This document shows positions 24,539-34,095 of a DNA stretch of 43,124 bases, piece by piece (the first letter of the stretch is position 1; each line of letters opens with the position of its first letter). Origin of the DNA: Shewanella sp. KT0246 (lineage in GTDB: Bacteria; Pseudomonadota; Gammaproteobacteria; Enterobacterales; Shewanellaceae); assembly GCF_019654955.1 (NCBI RefSeq), contig NZ_BPEV01000038.1:1-43124 (forward strand), read 5' to 3'. The translations under genes and the position numbers were made by a program. A model generated the notes under the pieces. The model was not told the origin of the DNA, did not search any database, and was given only the letters and a program-made list of their open reading frames with translations.

Positions 24539-26491
24539 TTACAAAATTAACGTACGGATGTCGCTAAGAATGCTAGATAATGTCACGCTGAAACGCGCAG
24601 CCATTGCACCATCAATTACGCGGTGATCATATGATAACGACAGTGGCAACATCAGCTTAGGCTCAAAATCACTACCGTTCCATTTAGGCTTCATTTCAGA
24701 CTTAGACACACCTAAGATAGCAACATCAGGATAGTTAACGATTGGGGTAAATGCTGTACCACCAATGCCACCTAAACTTGAGATAGTAAAACAGCTACCT
24801 TGCATATCTGCAGACTTAAGCTTGCCATCACGAGCACGAACTGAAATGTCCATTAGCTCACGAGATAGCTCAACAATGCCTTTCTTATCAACGTCACGTA
24901 CAACAGGAACCATCAAGCCATTTGGCGTATCAACTGCAACACCAATGTGGAAGTATTTCTTCTGGATTAATGATTCACCATCAGCACTTAAGCTTGAGTT
25001 AAACACAGGGAATTCAGCCAATGCTTTCGCTACTGCTTTCATCATAAAGACTAGCGGAGTAATCTTGTAATCAGCTTTCTTTTTCGCTGCAAGTGTATTC
25101 TGCTCTTTACGGAATGCTTCTAACTCAGTGATGTCAGCTTCATCAAATTGTGTCACATGTGGAATAGTGACCCAGTTGCGATGTAAATTTGGTCCAGAAA
25201 TTTTCTGGATACGGCTTAATGGAATCTCTTCCACTTCACCAAACTTACTGAAATCAACTTTAGGAGCAGCAATCACATTTAGACCACCCGCGCCACCAGC
25301 AACAGCAGTTGCAGCAGATGCCTTAGGGCGGCTAAGTTCGTACTTAATAAATGCTTGAACGTCTTCTTTAAGAATACGTCCTTTGCGACCTGTTCCCTTA
25401 ACTAAAGTCAGGTCAGCTCCAAATTCACGCGCTAAGCGGCGAACGGCAGGTGATGCATGTACAGCACCTGTTTTAGGCTGACTACCTGCACTTGGGTGAT
25501 GCGGTACTGGCGCAGCTTTTGCTGGAGCTTGAGCGACAGGAGCTGGTGCACTCGCAACAGGTGCTGGAGCCGCAACAGGCGCACTAGCAACAGGTGCTGT
25601 TGATGTCGTTTCTACAGTAGCAATGATGCTACCTTGAGAAACTTTGTCACCAACGTTAACTGTTAAGCTCACTAATTTACCTGCAAATGGTGCTGGTACT
25701 TCCATCGTCGCTTTATCAGTTTCGAGGGTAATTAAGCCTGTATCCACTTCAAGTACATCGCCAACAGCAACAAGCACTTCAATGACGTCGACATCAGAAG
25801 CATCACCAATATCTGGTACTGCGACTTCTTTAACTTCAACTGTACTCGCGGCAGGTGCCGCTGGTGCAGGAGCAGTTGTGGCTGCATCATTTGTAGCAGG
25901 CGCCGCAGCGCCTATTTCTAGCATGAGCACTAAAGAGCCTTGAGACACTTTATCGCCAACCACAACTTTAAGCTCTTTAACCACACCAGCTGAAGGTGCT
26001 GGCACCTCCATGGTCGCTTTGTCAGTTTCAAGCGTAATTAAACCTGTATCAGCTTCAATGGTTTCACCAACGCTGACCAATACTTCAATAATATCGACAT
26101 TTTCAGCATCACCGATATCTGGCACAGTCACTTCTATAATTTCAGTACCACCCGTTGATACTGGAGCTGCACTAACAGGTGCAACTGGAGCAACTTCAGG
26201 AGTCGGTGTTGGCGCTGCAGCAGGTTGAGCCGCTTCTGCAGGAGCAGATGCTGCGCCTGCGTTAAGCATGGCGATCAACTTCCCTTCTGAAATAGTGTCG
26301 CCTACAGCGACTTTAAGCTCAGCAACGGTGCCAGCAAACGGCGCTGGAATATCCATTGTAGCTTTATCGCTCTCAACCGTAACAATCGAGTCTTCTGCTG
26401 CAATGTCATCACCGACAGCAACACAGACTTCAATAACCTGAACTTCATCACCACCGATATCAGGAACCAAAACTTCTTTTAATTCAGCCAT
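24539..26491 (-). CDS. aceF: Pyruvate dehydrogenase E2, dihydrolipoamide acetyltransferase
   Basis: This is the core subunit of the pyruvate dehydrogenase complex; it carries acetyl groups on lipoyl-lysine and transfers them to CoA. At 650 residues it has three lipoyl domains. The lipoylated lysines are K43 (ESDKATMDIPAP), K158 and K260 (both ETDKATMEVPAP). Ala/Pro-rich flexible linkers separate the domains. The E1/E3 peripheral subunit-binding domain lies near 345-385 (HASPAVRRLAREFGADL). The catalytic domain ends with His623 in SYDHRVIDGAMAARF. Domains 2 and 3 are closer to each other than to domain 1. The start is 11 bases after the aceE stop, indicating a tight operon. Confidence 0.97.
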   Translation of the reverse strand: MAELKEVLVPDIGGDEVQVIEVCVAVGDDIAAEDSIVTVESDKATMDIPAPFAGTVAELKVAVGDTISEGKLIAMLNAGAASAPAEAAQPAAAPTPTPEVAPVAPVSAAPVSTGGTEIIEVTVPDIGDAENVDIIEVLVSVGETIEADTGLITLETDKATMEVPAPSAGVVKELKVVVGDKVSQGSLVLMLEIGAAAPATNDAATTAPAPAAPAASTVEVKEVAVPDIGDASDVDVIEVLVAVGDVLEVDTGLITLETDKATMEVPAPFAGKLVSLTVNVGDKVSQGSIIATVETTSTAPVASAPVAAPAPVASAPAPVAQAPAKAAPVPHHPSAGSQPKTGAVHASPAVRRLAREFGADLTLVKGTGRKGRILKEDVQAFIKYELSRPKASAATAVAGGAGGLNVIAAPKVDFSKFGEVEEIPLSRIQKISGPNLHRNWVTIPHVTQFDEADITELEAFRKEQNTLAAKKKADYKITPLVFMMKAVAKALAEFPVFNSSLSADGESLIQKKYFHIGVAVDTPNGLMVPVVRDVDKKGIVELSRELMDISVRARDGKLKSADMQGSCFTISSLGGIGGTAFTPIVNYPDVAILGVSKSEMKPKWNGSDFEPKLMLPLSLSYDHRVIDGAMAARFSVTLSSILSDIRTLIL

Positions 26492-26502
26492 TTTGTTTCT
26501 CT

Positions 26503-29166
26503 CTATGCGAACTGTGGATTGATCTTATCAACGTCGATACCATATTCTTTGATGGCTTTAGTTAGCACATCAACTGGTATTTCGTTACGGTCAACAAGGG
26601 CTTTAAGTGAAGCAATAACAATGAACTTAGCATCAACTTCAAAGTGGTGACGTAAATTGTCACGGCTATCACTGCGGCCGAAACCGTCAGTACCAAGTAC
26701 TTTGTAGTCAGTTGGGATGTAAGCACGTAATTGTTCGCCGTAAATCTTCATATAATCTGTCGCTACAATAGCAGGTGCATCTTTCGATAACACTTCAGCA
26801 ATATATGGTACTTTTGGCGCTTCAGTTGGATGCAGCATGTTATAACGCTCAACAGCTTGACCATCACGAGTTAACTCGTTAAAGCTAGTAACACTGAATA
26901 CATCAGCAGTGATACCGAAATCTTTCGACAACGCTACAGCCGCTTTACGTACTTGCTCTAAGATAGTACCGCTACCCATTAACTGGACAGAGCCTTTACC
27001 ACTACCTTGAAGGGTTTCTAACTTGTAGATCCCTTTAACAATACCTTCTTCGCTGCCTTCTGGCATAGCAAGTTGTTCGTAGTTTTCGTTCATCGTTGTT
27101 AAGTAGTAGAAAACATCTTCCTGCTCACCGTACATGCGACGAATACCGTCTTGAACTATCACTGCAATCTCATAACCGTAAGTTGGGTCATAAGAAATAC
27201 AGTTAGGAATAGTGTTAGCTAATACATGGCTGTGACCATCTTGATGCTGAAGACCTTCACCATTCAATGTCGTACGACCTGATGTACCACCAACCATGAA
27301 GCCACGAGCTCGCATGTCACCCGCAGCCCATGCCATGTCGCCAATACGTTGGAAACCAAACATTGAGTAGTAGATGTAGAACGGGATCATTGGAGTATCG
27401 TTAACAGAGTAACTTGTTGCCGCAGCAACCCAAGATGACATTGCACCTAACTCATTAATACCTTCTTGCAATACTTGACCGGTTTTATCTTCACGGTAGT
27501 AAGCAACTTGATCTGAATCTTGTGGCTCGTATTTTTGTCCTTCATGGGCATAAATACCTACTTGGCGGAATAAACCTTCCATGCCAAAGGTACGCGCTTC
27601 ATCAGGAATAATCGGTACTATTTGTTTACCGATTTTCTTATCTTTAAGCAGTGCAGTTAAGATACGTACAAACGACATCGTGCTTGAGATTTGACGACCA
27701 TTAGAGCCTTTCAGTACTGAGTCGAAAATCTTTAATGACGGCACTTCGATATCTTGTGAGAACTTTTCAAGACGCTTTGGCATAGCACCATGTAAAGTTT
27801 CACGGCGTGCTTTGAGGTACTTAACTTCTTCTGAATCAGCACCAGGATGATAGTAAGGAATATCTTCTAACTGGTCATCGCTAATTGGGATATTGAAACG
27901 ATCGCGGAAGTATTTAAGCGATTCAACGCCCATTTTCTTCACGTTATGCGCGATGTTTTTACCTTCACCCGCATCACCCATACCGTAACCTTTAACTGTT
28001 TTAGCAAGGATTACTGTAGGACGACCTTTGGTGTTTTTAGCATGTTGTAATGCAGCATAAATCTTAACTGGATCATGACCACCACGGTTCAAACGCCAAA
28101 TGTCATCATCTGACATGTTCGCGACCATTTCGGCAGTTTCAGGATACTTACCAAAGAAGTGCTCACGCGTATAAGCGCCACCTTTAGCTTTACAGTTTTG
28201 GTATTCACCATCAACGGTTTCTTCCATTAACTGTAGTAATTTACCGCTAGTATCACGTGCAAGTAATGGATCCCAGTAGCGACCCCAAATCACTTTAACT
28301 GCTTCCCAGCCTGCGCCGCGGAACTCGCCTTCTAATTCTTGAATGATCTTACCGTTACCACGAACAGGACCATCAAGACGCTGTAAGTTACAGTTAACGA
28401 TAAAGACTAAGTTATCTAATTCTTCACGGGCAGCAAGACCGATTGCACCTAATGTTTCAGGCTCATCACACTCACCATCACCAAGGAAACAATATACAGT
28501 TTGCTCAGAACAATCTTTTAAGCCACGGTCAGTTAAGTATTTAAGGAAACGTGCTTGATAGATTGCTTGAATAGGACCAAGCCCCATCGATACTGTCGGG
28601 AACTGCCAATAGTCAGGCATCAATTTAGGATGCGGATATGAAGACAGACCTTTGCCATCAACTTCTTGACGGAAACCGTTCATTTGATCTTCGCTAATGC
28701 GGCCTTCAAGGAACGAACGAGAATAGATACCCGGTGCGATATGACCTTGATAATAAACTAAATCGCCACCGTCTTTTTCATTCGGTGCACGGAAGAAGTG
28801 GTTAAAACACACATCATAAATAGTCGCACTAGAGGCAAAACTAGAAATGTGACCACCTAGCTCTAAATCTTTCTTAGAACCACGTAATACCATTGCAAGG
28901 GCATTCCAGCGAACGATGGCACGAATGCGGCGTTCCATTTCCTGATCACCAGGCATATGCGGCTCTTGGCCAGAAGGAATCGTATTCAAATAAGCGGTAG
29001 TCGCTTTGTATGGTAGATGGGTACCATTGCGGCGAGCTTTATCGATTAATTGTTCAAGTAGAAAGTGCGCGCGTTCAGGGCCTTCTTGCTCTAATACCGC
29101 TTGCAGTGAATCTACCCACTCTTGAGTTTCTAATGGATCTAAGTCTTGTAGCATATCTTCAGACAT
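26503..29166 (-). CDS. aceE: Pyruvate dehydrogenase E1 (homodimeric type)
   Basis: E1 is the thiamine-diphosphate enzyme that decarboxylates pyruvate and reductively acetylates lipoyl-E2. The 887 residues equal the length of E. coli AceE. The N-terminal E2-binding segment MSEDMLQDLDPLETQEWVDS aligns with the family. The ThDP motif begins at FLGDGECDEPETLGAIGLAAREELDNLVFIVNCN (GDG with NCN about 30 residues later). The catalytic His loops include YYQGHIAPGIYSRSFLEGR. LNGEGLQHQDGHSHVLANT is the family's conserved active-site block in the second half. It starts at an ATG with an AAGGA site 8 bases upstream. It is first of the aceEF pair, 75 bases after pdhR, and should be repressed by PdhR. Confidence 0.98.
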   Translation of the reverse strand: MSEDMLQDLDPLETQEWVDSLQAVLEQEGPERAHFLLEQLIDKARRNGTHLPYKATTAYLNTIPSGQEPHMPGDQEMERRIRAIVRWNALAMVLRGSKKDLELGGHISSFASSATIYDVCFNHFFRAPNEKDGGDLVYYQGHIAPGIYSRSFLEGRISEDQMNGFRQEVDGKGLSSYPHPKLMPDYWQFPTVSMGLGPIQAIYQARFLKYLTDRGLKDCSEQTVYCFLGDGECDEPETLGAIGLAAREELDNLVFIVNCNLQRLDGPVRGNGKIIQELEGEFRGAGWEAVKVIWGRYWDPLLARDTSGKLLQLMEETVDGEYQNCKAKGGAYTREHFFGKYPETAEMVANMSDDDIWRLNRGGHDPVKIYAALQHAKNTKGRPTVILAKTVKGYGMGDAGEGKNIAHNVKKMGVESLKYFRDRFNIPISDDQLEDIPYYHPGADSEEVKYLKARRETLHGAMPKRLEKFSQDIEVPSLKIFDSVLKGSNGRQISSTMSFVRILTALLKDKKIGKQIVPIIPDEARTFGMEGLFRQVGIYAHEGQKYEPQDSDQVAYYREDKTGQVLQEGINELGAMSSWVAAATSYSVNDTPMIPFYIYYSMFGFQRIGDMAWAAGDMRARGFMVGGTSGRTTLNGEGLQHQDGHSHVLANTIPNCISYDPTYGYEIAVIVQDGIRRMYGEQEDVFYYLTTMNENYEQLAMPEGSEEGIVKGIYKLETLQGSGKGSVQLMGSGTILEQVRKAAVALSKDFGITADVFSVTSFNELTRDGQAVERYNMLHPTEAPKVPYIAEVLSKDAPAIVATDYMKIYGEQLRAYIPTDYKVLGTDGFGRSDSRDNLRHHFEVDAKFIVIASLKALVDRNEIPVDVLTKAIKEYGIDVDKINPQFA

Positions 29167-29241
29167 GTCGCTGTCCTTCTCTAGATACTGATAATTAATG
29201 TGTTTCGGTCAATTTATAATGAGGTTTCACTATAATTTGTA

Positions 29242-29994
29242 TCAAACACCGCTCTTTAAACGGCGCAAGCTACGCTGCAACCGACTGTCTTCTTCCCTCA
29301 CTGACAACATGACTTCTTCGATATAACTTAAATGTTCATTCGAAGCTTCACGTGCCGCGTCAGGGTCGCGGCGAACGATTGCAGCGAGTAATGCTCGTCT
29401 GTGCTCATTCGCCATTGTAGATGCTTCTTCGCGTCGGCTTAGAAGCTCTAAGTTTTGTGCCACGTTTTTGTGCAACACAGGGGTTAAACTAAGTACTAGG
29501 TGTAACATCGCCACATTGTGTGATGCTTCAGCTACTGCACGATAGAAACGTACAATCGCATCTGCTTGCGCTTCCACATTGGCTGCGGCTTCAACTTCAT
29601 TGATTGAACGCTTAATGCTTTGCATATCCGCGTCATTACCACGAAGTGCAGCAAAGTAAGCCATCATTCCTTCTGTTGCATGACGAAACTCCAGTAAGTC
29701 ATACTGACTTTCTGAATCGTTATGCATCAATTCAACAATAGGATCGGCTAGGCTCTGCCATAGTTGTTCTTTTACATAGGTGCCACCACCTTGGCGACGC
29801 ATTAAAAGCCCTTTGGCTTCTAACTTCTGAATAGCTTCACGCAATGAAGGACGAGACACTTCAAACTGCAAAGCCAGTTCACGCTCTGGCGGTAACTTCT
29901 GCCCAGGCTGTAAACTACCTTCAAGGATCATGCGCTCTAATTGCTCCATGATCACATCTGAAATTTTTGGCTGGGTTATTTTGCTATAAGCCAT
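29242..29994 (-). CDS. pdhR: Pyruvate-responsive repressor PdhR (GntR/FadR family)
   Basis: PdhR represses the pyruvate dehydrogenase operon and is released by pyruvate. The start at 29994 (MAYSKITQPKISDVI) gives 250 residues; it has GAGGG upstream and matches the family, so the extra 24 residues of the longest frame are rejected. The winged-helix DNA-binding domain covers about 8-75 (ERELALQFEVSRPSLREAIQKLEAKGLL with the wing RRQGGGTYV). The all-helical FCD effector domain follows (LLEFRHATEGMMAYFAA to about 235). A perfect PdhR operator lies 22 bases upstream of the start, so it is autoregulated. It heads the pdhR-aceE-aceF operon. Confidence 0.96.
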   Translation of the reverse strand: MAYSKITQPKISDVIMEQLERMILEGSLQPGQKLPPERELALQFEVSRPSLREAIQKLEAKGLLMRRQGGGTYVKEQLWQSLADPIVELMHNDSESQYDLLEFRHATEGMMAYFAALRGNDADMQSIKRSINEVEAAANVEAQADAIVRFYRAVAEASHNVAMLHLVLSLTPVLHKNVAQNLELLSRREEASTMANEHRRALLAAIVRRDPDAAREASNEHLSYIEEVMLSVREEDSRLQRSLRRLKSGV

Positions 29995-30444
29995 TTGGCC
30001 CTCAGCTCCGTTGTCAATTGGTCTTACCAATTTATATGAGATAGCGCACTTTATCAAATCAAACATTTGATGTCTAGTTAGGCTAGTGTTGAATGGATGT
30101 TAGTTGAAGGTTTCAAACGCAACGACTCTTGAACGAATAAGAGCATAACGAAAAAAACCTTCAAAGGGGTCTGACCATTTGCTAAACGCGACCACTGAGG
30201 GGTTGCGAATGAAATAAATGGCTTAACAGCCACTCGTTTCGGATTATTTTCTGTTAAACATTAGCAGTAAATACAACAATTGAGAGGCTAAAAAATAAAA
30301 ACTGTTTTTCTATTTCAAATTAATATTAGTTATAGATTAATTAATATTAATCATTCTAGCTTTAACTGTAATGCCAATAACTTAAAACTAAGTAATTGGC
30401 GTTAGCGAACTAGAGCCCAACTTAAGTCTTAAATACCTCAAGCA
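29995..30444. other. Gene-free stretch between pdhR and ampE
   Basis: It holds the PdhR box and promoter of pdhR (30016-30050), then a structured element with a 10-bp inverted repeat (30104-30113 with 30155-30164) around a smaller hairpin (30126-30143). An AT-rich tract with TTAATATTA-type repeats (about 30315-30355) follows, and then an imperfect hairpin (30373-30400: GCCAAT-A-ACTTA with its complement). The last may help end ampE transcription, but it lacks a U run. No coding frame is visible. Confidence 0.55.
30016..30032. promoter_or_regulatory. PdhR operator, perfect dyad
   Basis: AATTGGT-CTT-ACCAATT matches the known PdhR box (ATTGGTnnnACCAAT) with fully symmetric arms. On the minus strand it follows a TATAAA-type -10 element at about 30031-30037, so PdhR bound here would block initiation of pdhR-aceEF. 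Confidence 0.92.
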
Positions 30445-31296
30445 TTAGCTGACCAAGCCAAAAATAGTCAGCACAGATAACACCGTCAGCAGCAATATAA
30501 AGTTACGCTTACTCAGTGCGAGTAAAGCTAATGTAGGTTGGACACATACAGGCGCCGAAGTTGACTCAGGAATAGACTCTGCTGCCAACGCAGTATAAGA
30601 AACAATATTTTTAGCTGAGTTTTTAGCGTTAAAAACTTGCTTGCGCCACTCAGAGATCCCTGATGCAAAATGTCCGCTTAAAACAAAACCAAAACTAAAC
30701 ACTCGACTAGGTAGCCAATCAAGTAAAAATAGTAATTGACCGATAAACGGCATCTCTAATTTATTTTGTTGATTATATTGTTCATAAAAACGTACTGAAC
30801 AGTAAAGTATGGCACCAACTGGACCAAAACAAATTAAGAATAAGGCAACAGCACCATAATATCGGTAGTTCACCCACGCCACAGTTTTACCGATTTGACG
30901 GCCTAAATCTTTTTCATCAATAGCGTCTAAACATTCAGTGCAATCTAAATTTTCAGCATAGTGATAACAGGCCTGAACATCGCCACGACATGCTGCTAGC
31001 ATATACTTTTTAAAACAGGCACGCAGAGACTGATGGCTTAAACAAAGAATAGAAATAGCCACCCAGAACAATAGCGTTATTAAATCGTAAAATACGCCGT
31101 CGATAAGAAATAATATAAGGAAAACAATAATGGCAGGAATGAGTACAACGGCAGACACTGCTATTGCTGAATCTAACTTTTTGTCTTTCCAGAATAATTG
31201 CTGATATTTGGCTAACATCGAGTCAAATTGCCAATTTGCTGGCAATAATTTCAGTCGCTCAACCATAATCGCAATCAATAAAGAAAATAATGCCAT
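30445..31296 (-). CDS. ampE: Inner-membrane protein AmpE
   Basis: AmpE is a polytopic inner-membrane protein encoded with AmpD; a regulatory role in beta-lactamase induction has been proposed, but its biochemical function is unsettled. The start at 31296 (MALFSLLIAIMVERLKLLP) follows AGGGG at good spacing and aligns with the family N-terminus; seven extra upstream residues are rejected. It has 283 residues, close to E. coli AmpE (284). Hydrophobic segments are visible near residues 1-15, 45-65, 65-85, 140-165 and at the C-terminus (NFILLLTVLSVLTIFGLVS). It contains FCFGPVGAILYCSVRF-like family features (ALFLICFGPVGAILY). It lies downstream of ampD with a gap of about 150 bases. Confidence 0.88.
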   Translation of the reverse strand: MALFSLLIAIMVERLKLLPANWQFDSMLAKYQQLFWKDKKLDSAIAVSAVVLIPAIIVFLILFLIDGVFYDLITLLFWVAISILCLSHQSLRACFKKYMLAACRGDVQACYHYAENLDCTECLDAIDEKDLGRQIGKTVAWVNYRYYGAVALFLICFGPVGAILYCSVRFYEQYNQQNKLEMPFIGQLLFLLDWLPSRVFSFGFVLSGHFASGISEWRKQVFNAKNSAKNIVSYTALAAESIPESTSAPVCVQPTLALLALSKRNFILLLTVLSVLTIFGLVS

Positions 31297-31445
31297 GTGA
31301 CCCCTGTTTACAGCCAAAGAAGTGAAAGCTAAAAATATCTATATTTGTTTCTATCTAAGCGTTCATTAAACTTTATATAAACGCTGATCATTTCTATTAA
31401 ACACAGTCACGAAACTGGGTTGATAAACTTGATTTGCAGACTAAG

Positions 31446-31994
31446 CTATATCGACAATAAACGAAAGTAGCGCTGCCAATCAAAGCTCTGCCCAGGATCC
31501 GTTTTTCGCCCAGGTGCGATATCACAATGCCCTACAATCTCATTCTGCTTAAGCATAGGATATTCATCAAATAACTCCAAGGTTAATCGAGCTAAAACTT
31601 GATATTGCTCATTGGTATACGGATCAGTATCGGTGCCTTCGAGCTCTATGCCAATAGTAAAGTCATTGCAGTTTTCACGCCCTTTTAAATTGGATACACC
31701 AGCATGCCAAGCTCTATCATCACAACTAACATATTGCACCACTTCACCGTCACGGCGGATCAGAAAATGAGCCGATACTTCAAGTCCCACTAATTTACTA
31801 AAACTTGGGTCAGCAGTTTCATCAATACAGCCTTGAAATAAACCATCAATATGCGGCAAACCATAACAACCAGCAGGTAGGCTTATATTGTGGATAACCA
31901 AGCCACTAACTTCATTTAGAGGTCGTTGGTTAAAATGTGGCGATTTACATATTCGTGCGCTTTGATGCCAGCCAGCTTCAATCGTGTTTTTCAT
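31446..31994 (-). CDS. ampD: 1,6-anhydro-N-acetylmuramyl-L-alanine amidase AmpD
   Basis: This cytoplasmic zinc amidase (amidase_2 fold) cleaves the stem peptide from anhydro-muropeptides during cell-wall recycling. It thereby limits AmpR-type beta-lactamase induction. The 182-residue length is normal. Zinc ligands are His35 (GLVIHNISLPAG), His156 and Asp166 (VGHCDIAPGRKTDPGQSFDW), and Lys164 is the conserved catalytic-site residue. FTIGIELEGTD contains the conserved Glu. There is no signal peptide, consistent with the cytoplasmic enzyme and not its periplasmic relatives. It is divergent from nadC, as often seen in gammaproteobacteria, and ampE follows on the same strand. Confidence 0.96.
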   Translation of the reverse strand: MKNTIEAGWHQSARICKSPHFNQRPLNEVSGLVIHNISLPAGCYGLPHIDGLFQGCIDETADPSFSKLVGLEVSAHFLIRRDGEVVQYVSCDDRAWHAGVSNLKGRENCNDFTIGIELEGTDTDPYTNEQYQVLARLTLELFDEYPMLKQNEIVGHCDIAPGRKTDPGQSFDWQRYFRLLSI

Positions 31995-32242
31995 AATATT
32001 AATCTGTAGCCTAACTATTTCTGTGTTAGAAGGTAGAAAGATAGTTAAAGAGAATAATACGGGATATTCTATCTATCTTAACAAGCTTAAGGTACCCGTT
32101 AAATGTACCAGTAAAATGAAAAAGTTCAGCGCTATATTTTAAATTAGCAACTGTGGTAAAGTTGCCCCATACCTGTTTTATAATCAGTTAGGACTATACT
32201 GCTCTTCTAACTGATGTCGCTGTAATAGCAAGGATTATGCAC

Positions 32243-33121
32243 ATGATTGAAAATGACATCCGTCAAGCCGTAAAAACCGCTCTTGATGAAGATTTAGGTC
32301 ATACCCCTTCTCATATACCACAAGATATTTTAGCCGCCGACATTACAGCTCAGCTTATTCCTGCTGATAAATACGCAGAAGCCGTATTAATCACTCGAGA
32401 AGAAGGCGTGTTTTGCGGTAAGGCGTGGGCAGAGCAAGTGTTCAACCAACTTGGAGGTGATGTTGCACTCCATTGGCATGTAGATGACGGTGATTTGCTC
32501 GTCCCTAATCAAGTCTTGTGTGAGTTGTCAGGGCCAGCGCGAGCAATATTGACTGGTGAGCGCACCGCGATGAATTTCATTCAAACTTTGTCAGGCGTCG
32601 CCAGTTTAACGAAACATTACGTCGATAAAATTGCGGGCACTCACACTCGTTTACTTGATACCCGTAAAACCATTCCAGGATTGCGCACAGCTCAAAAGTA
32701 TGCGGTCACTTGTGGTGGTGGTAAAAATCATCGTATTGGCTTATTTGATGCTTTTTTGATTAAAGAAAACCATATCATGGCCTGCGGCAATATTGATTTA
32801 GCGATAAAAGCGGCAAGAAAGCTGGATAATGAAAAGCCTGTAGAAGTAGAAGTAGAGTCGATTGCAGAGCTAACAGAAGCACTTGAAGCTGGCTCTGACA
32901 TTATTATGCTAGATAACTTTGATGTCACCATGATGATTGAAGCCGTAACCTTAAATAATCAATTTAAAGAGCAAGGGAAAGGCGCCAAGCTCGAAGTGTC
33001 AGGTAACGTCACTATCGATACCATCGCAGACTTTGCTAAAACGGGTGTCGATTACATTTCAGTAGGGGCACTAACTAAACACGTTAAAGCGTTGGATTTG
33101 TCTTTAAGACTGAAGTCATAA
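32243..33121 (+). CDS. nadC: Nicotinate-nucleotide pyrophosphorylase (quinolinate phosphoribosyltransferase)
   Basis: NadC converts quinolinate and PRPP to nicotinate mononucleotide, CO2 and pyrophosphate in de novo NAD synthesis. The 292-residue product (from ATG 32243) has AGGA 8 bases upstream; an ATG at 32237 is only 2 bases from that site, though it cannot be excluded. The N-terminal sandwich domain (about 1-115) is followed by the TIM-like barrel. Key blocks are GERTAMNFIQTLSGVAS, the quinolinate-binding arginines and lysine in TRKTIPGLRTAQKYAVTCGGG and NHRIGLFDAFLIKENH, and the phosphate loop SGNVTIDTI and VDYISVGALTKHV. It is divergent from ampD and followed by a terminator. Confidence 0.96.
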   Translation: MIENDIRQAVKTALDEDLGHTPSHIPQDILAADITAQLIPADKYAEAVLITREEGVFCGKAWAEQVFNQLGGDVALHWHVDDGDLLVPNQVLCELSGPARAILTGERTAMNFIQTLSGVASLTKHYVDKIAGTHTRLLDTRKTIPGLRTAQKYAVTCGGGKNHRIGLFDAFLIKENHIMACGNIDLAIKAARKLDNEKPVEVEVESIAELTEALEAGSDIIMLDNFDVTMMIEAVTLNNQFKEQGKGAKLEVSGNVTIDTIADFAKTGVDYISVGALTKHVKALDLSLRLKS

Positions 33122-33244
33122 TAACCCAGTAATGTTATGCGCCTATGGACGCTGGCTTAATACAGCCTCTTTGTATCGCTAGATCATTCAATGTTTATGT
33201 CATCTTCTATCTGTAAGCTAACTAAAAACTAGATAACGTTATTT

Positions 33245-33270
33245 AAGCACTCTAACCAGAGTGCTTTTTT
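33245..33270 (+). terminator. Terminator after nadC
   Basis: AGCACTCT pairs with AGAGTGCT around AACC, followed by a six-T run. It is about 120 bases after the nadC stop. Confidence 0.9.
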
Positions 33271-33385
33271 ATGTCTTTCATTGTAAAAATGAATTAATCG
33301 TTCCACTATTGAATACCACTGCATAATAGATACTTGCCTCAAGTAACACTCAATATAATTTCTGCTAACTCAGGAATGAAATAAT

Positions 33386-33417
33386 CTAAGAAACTAAGAA
33401 ACTAAGAAACGAAGAAA
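33386..33417 (+). repeat. 8-bp tandem repeat, four copies
   Basis: Three exact copies of CTAAGAAA are followed by one variant copy CGAAGAAA. A microsatellite of this unit length can change copy number by slipped replication. It is about 770 bases upstream of pilA and 265 bases after nadC. Confidence 0.9.
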
Positions 33418-34095
33418 CTCAATTAAACCTAATTGCTAACCCTCTCGAAAAGTGACTTACCATTAATTAGCATCTGGATATATAGTACATATTTCTATAT
33501 TTTCCAACAAATAACAAAGCCATAAAATTGACTTATTACAAGTCCAGTCAATAAATCATCTACACCTGCTAAATTTGTCACTATTTTGTTGCAAAACCAG
33601 CAACAACAAGGCGTTCAATTATACTTTTTACGCTTTTTTTGCACTTTTGCGCGATAAGCTATTCCATTATTGATAACTTTATAATAACGTTCACTACAGG
33701 TGAGTCAGATTTCAAACTCAACTTTTTACAAATTAATTTTCAAAGCGTTACGAAGGTAACTTTCTAAAACTTTGAATCGTTATTTATAAAAGCAATGTTG
33801 AATGAAACACTCCGTTAACAACATTCTGATAAAGTTATATTGTTTGTTGCCGTTATAGACAAAGTGGCGAATATTTAATCTCTACCCTATCCTATAACAA
33901 CGAAGCTGTAAGAATTAACTTGTAAGAATGAAGTAATGCATGGGCTCACTAATTTACTTACATAGCAGTTAAGTAACGTCAGTTATATAGCTGTTCTGTT
34001 AAGTAGTATCAGATGAGTCAAGATGTACCAGTTTAAAAGTAATAAAAATACACTAGTTTATTAATGCTAGAAGGATTGCGGTGATAGGACACCAG

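Noticed and set aside
30373..30400. Hairpin downstream of ampE as a rho-independent terminator
   Set aside because: The stem is imperfect and no U run follows on either strand, so it is mentioned only as structure in the gap.
32150..32170. Shared string tggtaaagtt(g/a)cc upstream of nadC and at about 42601
   Set aside because: Only 12 bases are shared, the dyad is short and the contexts are unrelated; no common regulation can be argued.
34063..34079. Possible sigma-54 promoter of pilA (TGCTAG-N5-TTGC)
   Set aside because: The -12 TTGC is present, but the essential GG of the -24 element is missing (GC instead), so it is too weak to call despite its good position before the leader hairpin.
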